A stretch of DNA of 64,000 bases, taken from contig NZ_LN879430.1 of the NCBI RefSeq assembly GCF_900070325.1, forward strand, positions 2,518,501 through 2,582,500, read 5' to 3'. The position numbers and the translations under genes were made by a program. Source of the DNA: Herbinix luporum. GTDB lineage: Bacteria > Bacillota > Clostridia > Lachnospirales > Lachnospiraceae. Positions 52,326 to 61,087 of this stretch are shown piece by piece. Position 1 is the stretch's first letter. The number at the start of each line of letters is the position of its first letter. Under the pieces are notes generated by a model. It saw only the letters and a program-made list of their open reading frames with translations. It searched no databases and was not told the DNA's origin.

Positions 52326-52583
52326 ATGAAAGGTACAGGCATTGTAAGAAGACTCGATGAGCTGGGAAGAATCACACTTCCTATCGAGCTAAGAAGGACT
52401 TTAGGAGTAGGTGAAAGAGATCCCTTGGAAATCTATGTTGATGAGGGAAGAATCATTCTCCAAAAGTATGAACCTGCTGATATCTTCACAGGTAGCAAAG
52501 ATAATCTAATTGATTATCATGACAAAAAAGTTTCTAAAGAATCAATTATCGAGTTGGCAAAATTAGCTGGCATCATCGAATAG
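52326..52583 (+). CDS. abrB: AbrB-family transition-state regulator
   Basis: An 85-aa DNA-binding protein. The swapped-hairpin AbrB domain covers residues 1-50: MKGTGIVRRLDELGRITLPI with the conserved Arg residues, then LRRTLGVGERDPLEIYVDEG. AbrB and its paralogue Abh control genes of the transition to stationary phase and sporulation in Bacillus. AAAGGAGG lies seven bases before the ATG at 52326; a longer frame starts at 52305. It lies next to the spmAB genes and the rsmI-holB block, matching the abrB-neighbourhood of Bacillus. Its own targets are unknown. A 21-bp hairpin follows. Confidence 0.94.
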   Translation: MKGTGIVRRLDELGRITLPIELRRTLGVGERDPLEIYVDEGRIILQKYEPADIFTGSKDNLIDYHDKKVSKESIIELAKLAGIIE

Positions 52584-52601
52584 CTTACATATTCACATTT
52601 A

Positions 52602-52649
52602 AAAGTGGGTGTCCCAGATAATGAAATTATTATCTGGGACACCCACTTT
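52602..52649. terminator. Terminator between abrB and the TPR/MORN gene
   Basis: Exact 21-base arms (from AAAGTGGGTGTCCCAGA, 52602-52622, and its complement, 52629-52649) have a six-base loop. U-tracts are weak but present as A/T ends of the stem in both directions, fitting the two converging genes. Confidence 0.85.
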
Positions 52650-52666
52650 ATTGTTTATGATTTAAA

Positions 52667-54094
52667 TTAATCATGTCCATATTGATAGCTATATTCGTAC
52701 TCAAATGATTTTGTTATCTCTTCTTCGCTTGTATATTTTTCCCTTTTCCATTCCACTCCATCTAAATAATATGACTTTTTTATTTCCTCTCCTTCTGTTC
52801 CATATATGAACATACCGGAAGATTTTGTGGTTAATTTTTTCTTGTTACCTCTCTTATCACTAATAGTAATCTCTTCCACTGTCTTTCCCATACCATTGGG
52901 CATATCAAGATTCCATTCACCCTGATAATAACGCCAGCCAGACTTGTTTTTATTTTCTATTAGCTCAAATCGTATTCCTACACCATCTTTTTTCTTATCT
53001 TTAAATCCACCGACATAGACATTGTATCTATCGGTTATCAACAAGCACTGCCCCATAGATAAATTCACACTACCGGATGGACTATAGTAAACAGGTGTCT
53101 CTTTTGCTATATTATTAATGAAAAAGTCGTCTTTCAATATTTTGATTATGGCTTCTACATTCACTTCATTTAAAGCATCATAAAGTTCATTTAGCATCTT
53201 TTCTTTTTTAAGCTTTAATGCAATTAAGTCATTGACTTTTTTTAGTATATCCTTAGCTTCCTTACTTTTATATTTGGCCAAATAACTATCAAGAAGCTTT
53301 TTAGCTTTATCATACTCCTTTTTCGTAATATAAATCTCTGCCATTTGCTTATATGCCGTATCCTTTTCCGGTATAAGGGACTTGGCTTCACTAAGTCTTT
53401 TTAAGGCTTCATCGTAATTTTCCTGATATATGTATTCCGATGCTTTATTAATGATTTCTTCATACTTAAGCTCTTTTAGATGCTTATCGACCTGATTCAA
53501 CATTTTTTTTAGTTTTTCTGACTCTGTTAAGGCAAGGCCTTCTTGAATTTCTTCCTTGGCCAAATCGTATTTTTCCATAGCTATATATGATTCAACTATT
53601 TTTACGTAAGAAATATCCTCCCTGCTTTTAATCAGCTTTGCCTTTTCATATTCATCAATTGCCTTATTATATTCTTTGTTAGAAAAATAGGTATCACCAT
53701 AAGAAATCAGTTGATTGAAATTATAATCTGATTTTCTGGCCGTAATATCTTCTATTTTTTCCTTAACTAAAGTTGTTTTTTTATCCTCATATAGGCTTCT
53801 TAAAACTTCTAGGGCTTTATCATATTCGTGAATCCCTGCATAAGCTTCTGCCAGTCCAACAGACAATAATTCCTCATCACCATATTTCATAGACATTGCT
53901 TTTTGATAAGCTTCTATAGCCTCATTATAGTTTCCGGACTCCAATAATTCTTGGGCCATAACTGTTTGTTTATCACATTTTTTTCTTTCAACATAAGCAT
54001 TGTATATAAATATAGCTGCTAAGGTGAACATAAATCCCGAAAAGATAAATGCCGCCAAGCCCTTTTTATTCACATTTAATACATAGCAAAACAT
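52667..54094 (-). CDS. Membrane-anchored TPR protein with MORN-like C-terminus
   Basis: A 475-aa protein with a single membrane helix (about residues 9-32), then five or so TPR-like units, each built on an ALE/EYDKA pattern (NYNEAIEAYQKAM, EYDKALEVL, EYNKAIDEYEKAK, NYDEALKRLSEAK, EYDKAKKLLDSY), over about 40-290. The C-terminal region has MORN-like pieces, YVGGFKDKKKDGVGIRF and YYQGEWNLDMPNGMGKTV. It could tether protein partners to the membrane surface. The start is ATG at 54094 with GGAGGTG five bases upstream; an upstream in-frame ATG at 54121 is not preferred. It is the last gene of the holB-rsmI block. Confidence 0.8.
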   Translation of the reverse strand: MFCYVLNVNKKGLAAFIFSGFMFTLAAIFIYNAYVERKKCDKQTVMAQELLESGNYNEAIEAYQKAMSMKYGDEELLSVGLAEAYAGIHEYDKALEVLRSLYEDKKTTLVKEKIEDITARKSDYNFNQLISYGDTYFSNKEYNKAIDEYEKAKLIKSREDISYVKIVESYIAMEKYDLAKEEIQEGLALTESEKLKKMLNQVDKHLKELKYEEIINKASEYIYQENYDEALKRLSEAKSLIPEKDTAYKQMAEIYITKKEYDKAKKLLDSYLAKYKSKEAKDILKKVNDLIALKLKKEKMLNELYDALNEVNVEAIIKILKDDFFINNIAKETPVYYSPSGSVNLSMGQCLLITDRYNVYVGGFKDKKKDGVGIRFELIENKNKSGWRYYQGEWNLDMPNGMGKTVEEITISDKRGNKKKLTTKSSGMFIYGTEGEEIKKSYYLDGVEWKREKYTSEEEITKSFEYEYSYQYGHD

Positions 54095-54139
54095 TTTTGC
54101 ACCTCCAAAAGATGCTTCCATCTTACTTTAATCATTCCA

Positions 54140-54988
54140 TCAAAATTGTTCATTTACCAATTCCTTATAAACATCCCGCTTACTAATTCCTCTATCTTTA
54201 GCAACCATTTTCATGGCTTCTTTTTTCTCTATTCCCTGATCCATATATATTCTCATATGTTGGGGAATGGTTTTCTCCTCCCATAGAACTTGTTTTTCCG
54301 CTTCAAGTTCCTCAAAAGACTTTCCCTCAATAATTACTACATACTCTCCCTTAGCATCATTGCTTTTGTAATACTCTATGGCTTCTATAAAACTTGTCCT
54401 TAAAATAGTCTCATGTACCTTTGTTAATTCCCTGATAATAGTAATATTACGGTTACCTAAAGCCTCATATAGTTCTTTTAATGTCCTTTGTAATCTATGG
54501 GGAGCCTCATATAAAATAATGGTCCTTGTATCCTTAATAAGTTCATCTATAATCATACGCCTTTCTTTCTTATCATGGGGTAAAAAGGCTTCAAATGAAA
54601 ATCTTCTGGTAGAAAGACCTGATAGGGTCAGTCCGGTTATAAGTGCACAAGGTCCCGGTAAAGATGTAACCTGAATTCCGGCATCGTAAGCTTGTTTAAC
54701 TAATTCCTCACCGGGATCGGATATAGCCGGAGTTCCTGCGTCAGTTATCAGTGCTATGTTTTTGCCGGATAATAATTGGTCTACAAGATATCTTGCCTTA
54801 TCTATTTTATTATGCTCATGATAGCTTGTCATAGGAGTATCTATTTTATAATAATTTAAAAGTTTCCGGCTGTGTCTGGTATCTTCCGCAGCAATCAAGT
54901 CAACCTCTTTCAAAGTCCTTATAACTCTAAATGTAATGTCTTCCAAATTACCGATGGGAGTAGCACACAAGTATAATATTCCGCCCAT
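54140..54988 (-). CDS. rsmI: 16S rRNA (C1402-2'-O)-methyltransferase
   Basis: A 282-aa tetrapyrrole-methylase-fold enzyme. RsmI modifies the 2'-OH of C1402 in 16S rRNA. Signatures: LYLCATPIGNLEDITFRVI at the N-terminus, EDTRHSRKLLNYY near residue 36-48, LITDAGTPAISDPGEELV near 80-97, and PGPCALITGL. It follows trmN6 by 37 bases, preserving the B. subtilis order yabB-yazA-yabC-abrB except for the missing endonuclease gene. Confidence 0.95.
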   Translation of the reverse strand: MGGILYLCATPIGNLEDITFRVIRTLKEVDLIAAEDTRHSRKLLNYYKIDTPMTSYHEHNKIDKARYLVDQLLSGKNIALITDAGTPAISDPGEELVKQAYDAGIQVTSLPGPCALITGLTLSGLSTRRFSFEAFLPHDKKERRMIIDELIKDTRTIILYEAPHRLQRTLKELYEALGNRNITIIRELTKVHETILRTSFIEAIEYYKSNDAKGEYVVIIEGKSFEELEAEKQVLWEEKTIPQHMRIYMDQGIEKKEAMKMVAKDRGISKRDVYKELVNEQF

Positions 54989-55025
54989 TCTACCATACCT
55001 TTCTTTTTATAAAATATCAAAGGGT

Positions 55026-55781
55026 CTATTGATTATCATAACCGTATATTTGAAGAATTTCATCGGTATAGACACCGGGCTCCTTATATACTATTAAGGG
55101 ATTTTCCACTTTTAGATTTCTTCCTCCCCCTTTAACAAATTCCATAAGAACCATATTAGGCTCCCTATCAATATAAGGGTATACCAATCTCATCCTCTTA
55201 GCCTCTAACTTATATACACAACATGTATTAATAATATCTACTAACCTAAAAGGCCTGTGAACCATATAAAATCTTCCATTTGGTTTTAAAAGCCTAGAAG
55301 TCTCTCGAATAAGATCATCTAAAGTACAAAGTATTTCATGTCTGGCTATGGCTTTTGCATTATTGGGATTTACAATCCCATGGCTGTGATTCATATAAGG
55401 AGGATTACTAGTTACAACATCAAAGGAAGCCGTACCAAATATCCTAGAGGCCTCCTTGATATCACCATACACAATATCAATTTTATCTTCCAGTCGGTTT
55501 AGGATAACGCTACGCCTGGCCATATCCACACTTTCTTCTTGTATTTCTAAACCGGTAAAGTGAAGACCCTTGGTTTTGGCCTCCAAAAGAATTGGTATAA
55601 TACCGGTTCCTGTTCCCAAATCAATTACTGTTTCTTCCGACAATACCTTGGCAAAGCCCGTAAGTAGTACCGCATCCATTCCAAAACAAAACTTCCCCGT
55701 ATTTTGTATGATTTTATAATTATTTCTGTGGAGTTCATCTAGACGTTCTCCACTTTTTAATAATCTATTTAAATTATCCAT
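55026..55781 (-). CDS. tRNA1(Val) A37 N6-methyltransferase
   Basis: A 251-aa class I SAM methyltransferase (TrmN6/YfiC-like, B. subtilis YabB). Motif I is VIDLGTGTGIIPILL; the catalytic motif is NPPY in TSNPPYMNHS. The upstream part contains FGMDAVLLTGFA, typical for this family. The nearest start with a plausible ribosome binding site is ATG at 55781, one base past the ricT stop (GATGAGTAAAATG); in-frame ATGs further upstream (55793, 55832) lie inside ricT. Being between ricT and rsmI, it is part of the same operon. Confidence 0.88.
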   Translation of the reverse strand: MDNLNRLLKSGERLDELHRNNYKIIQNTGKFCFGMDAVLLTGFAKVLSEETVIDLGTGTGIIPILLEAKTKGLHFTGLEIQEESVDMARRSVILNRLEDKIDIVYGDIKEASRIFGTASFDVVTSNPPYMNHSHGIVNPNNAKAIARHEILCTLDDLIRETSRLLKPNGRFYMVHRPFRLVDIINTCCVYKLEAKRMRLVYPYIDREPNMVLMEFVKGGGRNLKVENPLIVYKEPGVYTDEILQIYGYDNQ

Positions 55782-55782
55782 T

Positions 55783-56697
55783 TTACTCATCATCAAGAAG
55801 TGATTTACCCTCTTTTTTCTCCAAAAGTTCAAGTTCTCTTAATTCTTCGTCATCGATATTATTTATCTTATCTTTTTTCTTCTTCGGTTTAAATATTAAA
55901 TCATCAACCTTATATTCACGGACTTCTTTTTCATCATTTTCCAGTGTTACTATAACCTTAACCATCTGTTTTAGTACACTGACACTCTGAACCTCACCCT
56001 TAAGATTATCCTTAGTAGTAACTTGATCTCCCACATCCGGAAGTTTTGCATTAAGCTCCTCATAGGCTTCTTGCTCATTTTTTAAGCAACACATTAATCT
56101 GCCACATACCCCTGATATTTTAGTAGGATTAAGAGATAGATTCTGTTCTTTTGCCATTTTAATAGACACCGGTGAAAATTCAGACAAATGGGAATTACAA
56201 CAAAGGTTTCTTCCGCAGATACCTATTCCCCCCACAATTTTAGTCTCATCTCTTACACCGATTTGCCTAAGTTCTATTCTTGTTTTAAATACTGAAGCCA
56301 AATCCTTGACTAATTCCCTAAAATCGATTCTTCCGTCTGCCGTGAAATAAAATAATACTTTATTATTATCAAATGTATACTCTGAATCAATTAACTTCAT
56401 CTCTAAACCATGTTTTTTTATTTTTTCAAGACAGATTTGGAATGCTTCTTTTTCCTTCTCCTTATTCCTTTTTTCTATCTCGTCATCCTCTGGGGTTGCC
56501 GGGCGGATTACCGGCTTTAAGGGTTGAACTATTTTATCATCTTCTATTTCTCTTTGCCCTAAAACAACCTTTCCGTATTCCACGCCTCTGGCTGTTTCTA
56601 CGATAACATTGTCTCCTGCTTGTATATCAAAACCTGCCGGGTCAAAATAATATATTTTACCTGCTTTCCTAAACCTAACTCCTATAACATTAGACAT
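55783..56697 (-). CDS. ricT: PSP1 domain protein RicT (YaaT)
   Basis: A 304-aa protein with a PSP1 C-terminal domain. The Cys-rich signature is present, ICGRNLCCNSHL and CGRLMCCLKNEQ at about residues 175-215. In B. subtilis, YaaT/RicT with RicA and RicF forms a complex that carries iron-sulfur clusters, aids RNase Y in mRNA processing and promotes the phosphorelay to Spo0A. The extra C-terminal tail (about 265-304) is acidic and Lys-rich. The start overlaps holB by eight bases, and AAGGAG lies seven bases before the ATG. Confidence 0.94.
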   Translation of the reverse strand: MSNVIGVRFRKAGKIYYFDPAGFDIQAGDNVIVETARGVEYGKVVLGQREIEDDKIVQPLKPVIRPATPEDDEIEKRNKEKEKEAFQICLEKIKKHGLEMKLIDSEYTFDNNKVLFYFTADGRIDFRELVKDLASVFKTRIELRQIGVRDETKIVGGIGICGRNLCCNSHLSEFSPVSIKMAKEQNLSLNPTKISGVCGRLMCCLKNEQEAYEELNAKLPDVGDQVTTKDNLKGEVQSVSVLKQMVKVIVTLENDEKEVREYKVDDLIFKPKKKKDKINNIDDEELRELELLEKKEGKSLLDDE

Positions 56698-57685
56698 TAT
56701 AATTCTCCTTTATGTTGAGTAACATCAGTTCTATAGTTATGTCAAAATTAACATTTGCTCTTAATTTAATTTTTGCCTCTTCCATGGAATTTATAATATT
56801 TTCAATTTGATCATAGCTTCTGATATTTGCCTGTTTTCTAATGGTCTGATATTCCTCTTTAAATAATAAAAGATTAGGATCACTAGTTGCCTTTAGCATA
56901 AGAACATCTCTAAACCATAGGGTCATAATATCGATATATTCATCAATAGATGACTTGTTTTCTGAGATGCTTTTTATTCCGGATATGATTTCGTGAATCT
57001 CCATATCGTCTATATATCTTAAAATATGAAAAACATCTTCTTTTCTATTCTCAAACTCTTCAGAGGATCCGTATTTTATGGCCTTTCCAACATTTCCTCC
57101 TGAAAAATTAGCTGAAATTTCTGCTTTATAATCCGGTATCTTACACTTATCCATTAAAAATTCCTTAATTAATTGCTTATTAACCGGCTTTAAATTTAAT
57201 AAAACACATCGTGATAAAATGGTGGGTAAAAGATGATGTATATTGCTGGCCAGTAGTATAATAACTGCATACTCCGGAGGTTCTTCAATAGTCTTTAATA
57301 ATGCATTTTGAGCATTTTCAGTCATTTTATCTGCAGAATCAATTATATATATCTTATAAGGACTTTGATATGGTTTTACCTGAATATCCCCATTGATTTG
57401 TCTACGGATATCATCCACACCTATGCTGGATTTCTCATGGGTTATCCACAAAATATCGGGATTATTCCCACTATCCGTTTGTATACAAGACTTACACTTG
57501 TTACAGGAATTGATATTTCCCTCTATACATTGCAGAGTTTTTGCAAAAGCTGTGGCAAGGGTTTTCTTACCCATACCTTCTTCTCCATGAAAAATATAAG
57601 CGTGGGAAACCTTACCTGATAAAATAGCGTTTTGCAAATGATTAATTATACTGGCATGCCCTATGATTTGGGAAAAATCATACAT
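56690..57685 (-). CDS. holB: DNA polymerase III, delta prime subunit
   Basis: A 331-aa AAA-fold clamp-loader subunit. It helps load the sliding clamp with tau/gamma and delta. Visible: IIGHASIINHLQNAI at the start, P-loop-like HGEEGMGKKTLATAFA, zinc cysteines in CIEGNINSCNKCKSC, and the conserved SRC in ILSRCVLLNLKPV. Length is standard. It overlaps ricT by eight bases and starts 18 bases after yaaR. Confidence 0.93.
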   Translation of the reverse strand: MYDFSQIIGHASIINHLQNAILSGKVSHAYIFHGEEGMGKKTLATAFAKTLQCIEGNINSCNKCKSCIQTDSGNNPDILWITHEKSSIGVDDIRRQINGDIQVKPYQSPYKIYIIDSADKMTENAQNALLKTIEEPPEYAVIILLASNIHHLLPTILSRCVLLNLKPVNKQLIKEFLMDKCKIPDYKAEISANFSGGNVGKAIKYGSSEEFENRKEDVFHILRYIDDMEIHEIISGIKSISENKSSIDEYIDIMTLWFRDVLMLKATSDPNLLLFKEEYQTIRKQANIRSYDQIENIINSMEEAKIKLRANVNFDITIELMLLNIKENYNV

Positions 57686-57703
57686 CTAACCACCTCATAT
57701 TTT

Positions 57704-58144
57704 TTAGGTTATTATATCTATTAAAAGTCCTCTGATTTCATCAATCTTATTTAAAATTACAATATGATCCTTTTCATCTTTAATCAGCTCCATTGCAAGC
57801 TCGTCCAGTTCTTTGTTAACCAATTTGATCATAGTGTAAACCCTATGTCTACCTTTTCTGTCAAGAAAATTTTCACGGGTAAACTTATGGGATCTACTTA
57901 CAATTTCATTCATAAAATCTCTTATTAAGGCTCTATAATGCTTCATATCTCGTACATCCATATGCTTGCCTAATTTTTTGCCTTGTGCCGATATTTCTTC
58001 CAGCATAAAATTTAATCTGGCTTGGAGATTTTGATCCTCAATATGGGAGATTAAGGTGAATTTAAAAGAACCATCCGACTGGGAAAGTGGAGGCTTGTTA
58101 ATAGCTTGATTCACCTGTTGTAATTGATTTACCTTAATATCCAT
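57704..58144 (-). CDS. yaaR: YaaR family protein (DUF327)
   Basis: A 146-aa helical protein of the YaaR/DUF327 family. The central block [18 protein letters not shown] and the C-terminal [21 protein letters not shown] are family hallmarks. Its function is unknown, but it precedes holB in most Firmicutes, including B. subtilis (yaaQ-yaaR-holB-yaaT). It lies 18 bases upstream of holB, and a good ribosome binding site (AGGAGAAA) precedes the ATG. Confidence 0.92.
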   Translation of the reverse strand: MDIKVNQLQQVNQAINKPPLSQSDGSFKFTLISHIEDQNLQARLNFMLEEISAQGKKLGKHMDVRDMKHYRALIRDFMNEIVSRSHKFTRENFLDRKGRHRVYTMIKLVNKELDELAMELIKDEKDHIVILNKIDEIRGLLIDIIT

Positions 58145-58225
58145 AGGATTTCTCCTTACTATAAAAATTAACAGATTAGTACATGATTAGTATATCATAT
58201 TTAATCACACTTTAAAGTGTTTTTT

Positions 58226-58816
58226 CTAATTCTTGTAATTTTTTATGTCATTTATAATTTCCTGAATACATTTATCAATATCTATATTCTGATATTTTTT
58301 TCTTATCCCATACTTTGCTATGTTTTCTTCTGAAAAATCCTCATTATCTGCCAGAAATCTTCTACATAATTCTGCATAGCTTGGGCAATCCTGTTTCATT
58401 TCTCTACTTACAGCCCTCATAAGCCGTATACCGTCATCTACTTCTATATAAATAGGTATAACCTTATCATGGCCAAAATAGTCTCTGATTTGTCCGTAAC
58501 TGTCCAAGGTTCCCAACATAAGATAATCATACTTTTCTATATCAATTTGGCCATCGTATACCGTAAAATAATGCCAGGGACCATGAACAGTATTATATGT
58601 TCTATGTTCTATAACCTTGTTTTGTTTTTTAAGTTCATTAAGTTTTGCTTCATCAACAAAGAAATATTCTATTCCGTCTGTTTCAGATACTCTGATTGGC
58701 CTTGTGGTATAGGTAACCACAGTTTTTAAATTTAACTGCTTATGCTCTAAGAGCTTTTTATATATAGTATCCTTGCCTGATGCGCTTTTTCCCATGATAA
58801 TATATATTTTAGACAT
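58226..58816 (-). CDS. Guanylate-kinase-like protein
   Basis: A 196-aa P-loop kinase of the guanylate kinase fold. P-loop GKSASGKDTIYKKL at residues 9-22, GMP-binding TYTTRPIRVSETDGIEYFFV near 36-55, and the lid region with multiple Arg residues are present. The usual Ser-Arg-x-x-R in the GMP-binding loop is altered, and the P-loop has Ala-Ser-Gly in place of Gly-Val-Gly, so the substrate may be GMP or another nucleotide. It is the first gene of the strand ahead of yaaR, in a spot where tmk (thymidylate kinase) lies in Bacillus. Confidence 0.82.
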   Translation of the reverse strand: MSKIYIIMGKSASGKDTIYKKLLEHKQLNLKTVVTYTTRPIRVSETDGIEYFFVDEAKLNELKKQNKVIEHRTYNTVHGPWHYFTVYDGQIDIEKYDYLMLGTLDSYGQIRDYFGHDKVIPIYIEVDDGIRLMRAVSREMKQDCPSYAELCRRFLADNEDFSEENIAKYGIRKKYQNIDIDKCIQEIINDIKNYKN

Positions 58817-58899
58817 ATTTAGGCCCTTTCTTAATTTGTCACTTTCACAACTATAGTACTATATTTTTATCTTATTTGTAAATATTAATAATTGCAAGG

Positions 58900-58938
58900 A
58901 AGCCCCAACCCTACTATTATAATATCTGGTTGAGGCTT
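58900..58938 (-). terminator. Weak hairpin downstream of the GGDEF gene
   Basis: Eleven-base arms AAGCCCCAACC and GGTTGAGGCTT pair with one mismatch, eight bases past the stop. No T-tract follows on the minus strand (TCCTTGCAATTATT), so termination efficiency is doubtful. Confidence 0.5.
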
Positions 58939-58946
58939 TGTCCAAT

Positions 58947-60860
58947 TTAGTTAATGTCATTATTTGCCTTTTTCCGTAAGGATTTCTTTTCATTCTTCTG
59001 TTGATACATTTTTTTGTCTGCTTCAACCAGGCATTCCTCAACAGTTGTATTTTCATTGGGAGCTATCAGACTCCATCCATAGCTTACATTTACATTAAAT
59101 TTATTATTTTTTCTTTTATTAAAATTTTCTAATCTTTTATTAAACCTTTTTATAAAACGATTTGCCTTTTTTTCATCATATCCTATACCGATAACTACAA
59201 ATTCATCTCCACCAAAACGTACACAAATCTCATCATCATCTGATGCCCACAACATAGCATCAGCAACAGCCTTTAAGGCTATATCTCCTCCTGCATGGCC
59301 ATAATTATCATTAATCATCTTCAGTTTGTCTAAATCAGCAGTTAGAATCATTAGTTTAACATTTTTTTCTACGGCCTGTTTTAAATAATTATCTCCCAGA
59401 TTCTCAAGGCCCCTTCTGTTATAAAGACCGGTTAATTCATCCCTAAGATACATATCCTCCAATTTAAAAATAAGCCGATTTAATTCATTATGTATTCTAA
59501 CATTTTCTAAAGCATTGCTGACATTAATCATCCATGCTTGAAATGTGTTCATATAAGTTTGTATCTTTTCAAAGGCAATTGCTATATAGCCAAAGTCTAT
59601 TGATTGATGATGTAAAATAGCAAAATAATATATTAATGGCTTATCGTCAACAAATTGGGGTGGAATCAGGTTTCTTCTTGGAAAGCGTATTTTTCCATAA
59701 CCTTTGCGATTTTTTATACCCACCTCCATAATCATTTCATCATCAGGACTATAGCTAAGTTTTCCTTCTTCACCAATGTTTTGCCAGTCTGTATACAAAC
59801 ACATATAAAAATCAGTAAAACCTGTGTTCTCGTATACATAATAAAATAACCTTTCATTTACTTCATCTAATTTTGTTATGCCAGCCAGGTCTGCTGACAT
59901 ATAGGCATTTCTAGACACTTCTCGAAGTAAAGTTTCCGTTTTGTGAAAGTAACGCTTATTCAGTTCTCTTTTTTCATTTTTACTATTATTTTTACAACCG
60001 CAAGATTCCCTAATAATGGTTTTTGTCTTTACATAGGTGTTTTTCTTTTCTTCTTCCCCTCTGTTGATACGATTAATTTTATCAACAGCCTCCATCCCCA
60101 TCTGGACAATAGGAATTTGAACTGTAGTCAGAGAGGGACTATATTCAGCAGCATCGTCCACATCATCACAGCCTGATATAGCCATATCTTTTGGAATGGT
60201 AATTCCTCTTTCTTCTAATGCACTTGCTACAGTGATTGCCATAAAATCATTGGCACAAATAATTGCCTGTGGTAAAGGAAGAGAAGAACTTAACCATTTT
60301 TCAACTGCATATTCACCTTTTTTCTTCCAAAAGTCACCATAATAAATTCTTTCTTCCTCTATAGGTATTTTATATTCTGATAATATCCTTTTATAACAAT
60401 TTAATCTTTTTTCCGACTCGGGATTATCTCTGGCCCCTGCTAAAAAATTAAGTTTTGTAAATCCATGTTCTTCTATAAAATGTCTTATAATTTCCTCTAA
60501 TATATTATCATCGTCAACCAAAACATTATAATACTCGTCAATTTTTCTTCTTATACTAACTACAGGGCAATTACTTCTTGTTCTGATATTATCTCTAATT
60601 TTCTCCTCTAAGCCATATACATGCATAGTATCAGGAACTATTATTATACCATCCAAATCCTCATAATGGGGTAAATCCGCTATTTTTCGTTCTCCTTGAT
60701 CATACTTATGTTCACCATAACCTCCAAAATTGGTAAAAAAAGCAACATTATAATTTAGTGCCTGAGCACGGATTGATATCCCCCTACACAGGCCCTCTTG
60801 AAATTCCCCATTAACTTGTGAAATAAAAACGCCTATTGTTTTTCTTCCGTTGAAAAACAC
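58947..60860 (-). CDS. LacI-type periplasmic-binding-fold protein fused to GGDEF
   Basis: A 637-aa cytosolic protein. Residues 1-300 have the LacI/GalR-type sugar-binding fold (KTIGVFISQVNGEFQEGLCRG, DLDGIIIVPD, AIICANDFMAITVASALEERG, GCDDVDDAAEYSPSLTTVQIP) but lack the usual N-terminal HTH. A linker with a GAF-like portion (about 320-455) follows, then a GGDEF domain (from about 470) with the active motif FGGDEFVVIG near 550. The inhibitory RxxD site five residues before GGDEF is absent (DDDE). The protein may make c-di-GMP in response to a sugar-like effector. There is no membrane segment. GGAGAATGACAAGTG precedes the ATG. spoVAF is divergent. Confidence 0.88.
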   Translation of the reverse strand: MFFNGRKTIGVFISQVNGEFQEGLCRGISIRAQALNYNVAFFTNFGGYGEHKYDQGERKIADLPHYEDLDGIIIVPDTMHVYGLEEKIRDNIRTRSNCPVVSIRRKIDEYYNVLVDDDNILEEIIRHFIEEHGFTKLNFLAGARDNPESEKRLNCYKRILSEYKIPIEEERIYYGDFWKKKGEYAVEKWLSSSLPLPQAIICANDFMAITVASALEERGITIPKDMAISGCDDVDDAAEYSPSLTTVQIPIVQMGMEAVDKINRINRGEEEKKNTYVKTKTIIRESCGCKNNSKNEKRELNKRYFHKTETLLREVSRNAYMSADLAGITKLDEVNERLFYYVYENTGFTDFYMCLYTDWQNIGEEGKLSYSPDDEMIMEVGIKNRKGYGKIRFPRRNLIPPQFVDDKPLIYYFAILHHQSIDFGYIAIAFEKIQTYMNTFQAWMINVSNALENVRIHNELNRLIFKLEDMYLRDELTGLYNRRGLENLGDNYLKQAVEKNVKLMILTADLDKLKMINDNYGHAGGDIALKAVADAMLWASDDDEICVRFGGDEFVVIGIGYDEKKANRFIKRFNKRLENFNKRKNNKFNVNVSYGWSLIAPNENTTVEECLVEADKKMYQQKNEKKSLRKKANNDIN

Positions 60861-61087
60861 TTGTCATTCTCCTTATAACCTAAGGTATGTAATAGCTAGT
60901 TAAAAAGTACTAAAAATTACTTGTTTATCTTAATATATAACATCTATTCATAAAAAACAACAAATTAATTAACAATTAACTGTTAGTTAACATTTTTGTA
61001 AACTTCATGGCCCTTTATTATGTGAATTAAAAAGAATTATTAGGAAATCCTAATATTGCAAACAAATCTTTTTATCGGAGGGTCAAA

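Noticed and set aside
58206..58219. Palindrome ACACTTTAAAGTGT followed by TTTTTT on the plus strand
   Set aside because: It has no loop and no plus-strand gene lies upstream of it, so a terminator role is unlikely.
58859..59056. Minus-strand frame of 65 codons
   Set aside because: It overlaps the end of the GGDEF gene in another frame and has no ribosome binding site.
61000..61087. Sigma-G promoter for spoVAF
   Set aside because: GAATT and CCTAATA elements exist, but the spacing is about 20 bases rather than 17-18, so no promoter was called.
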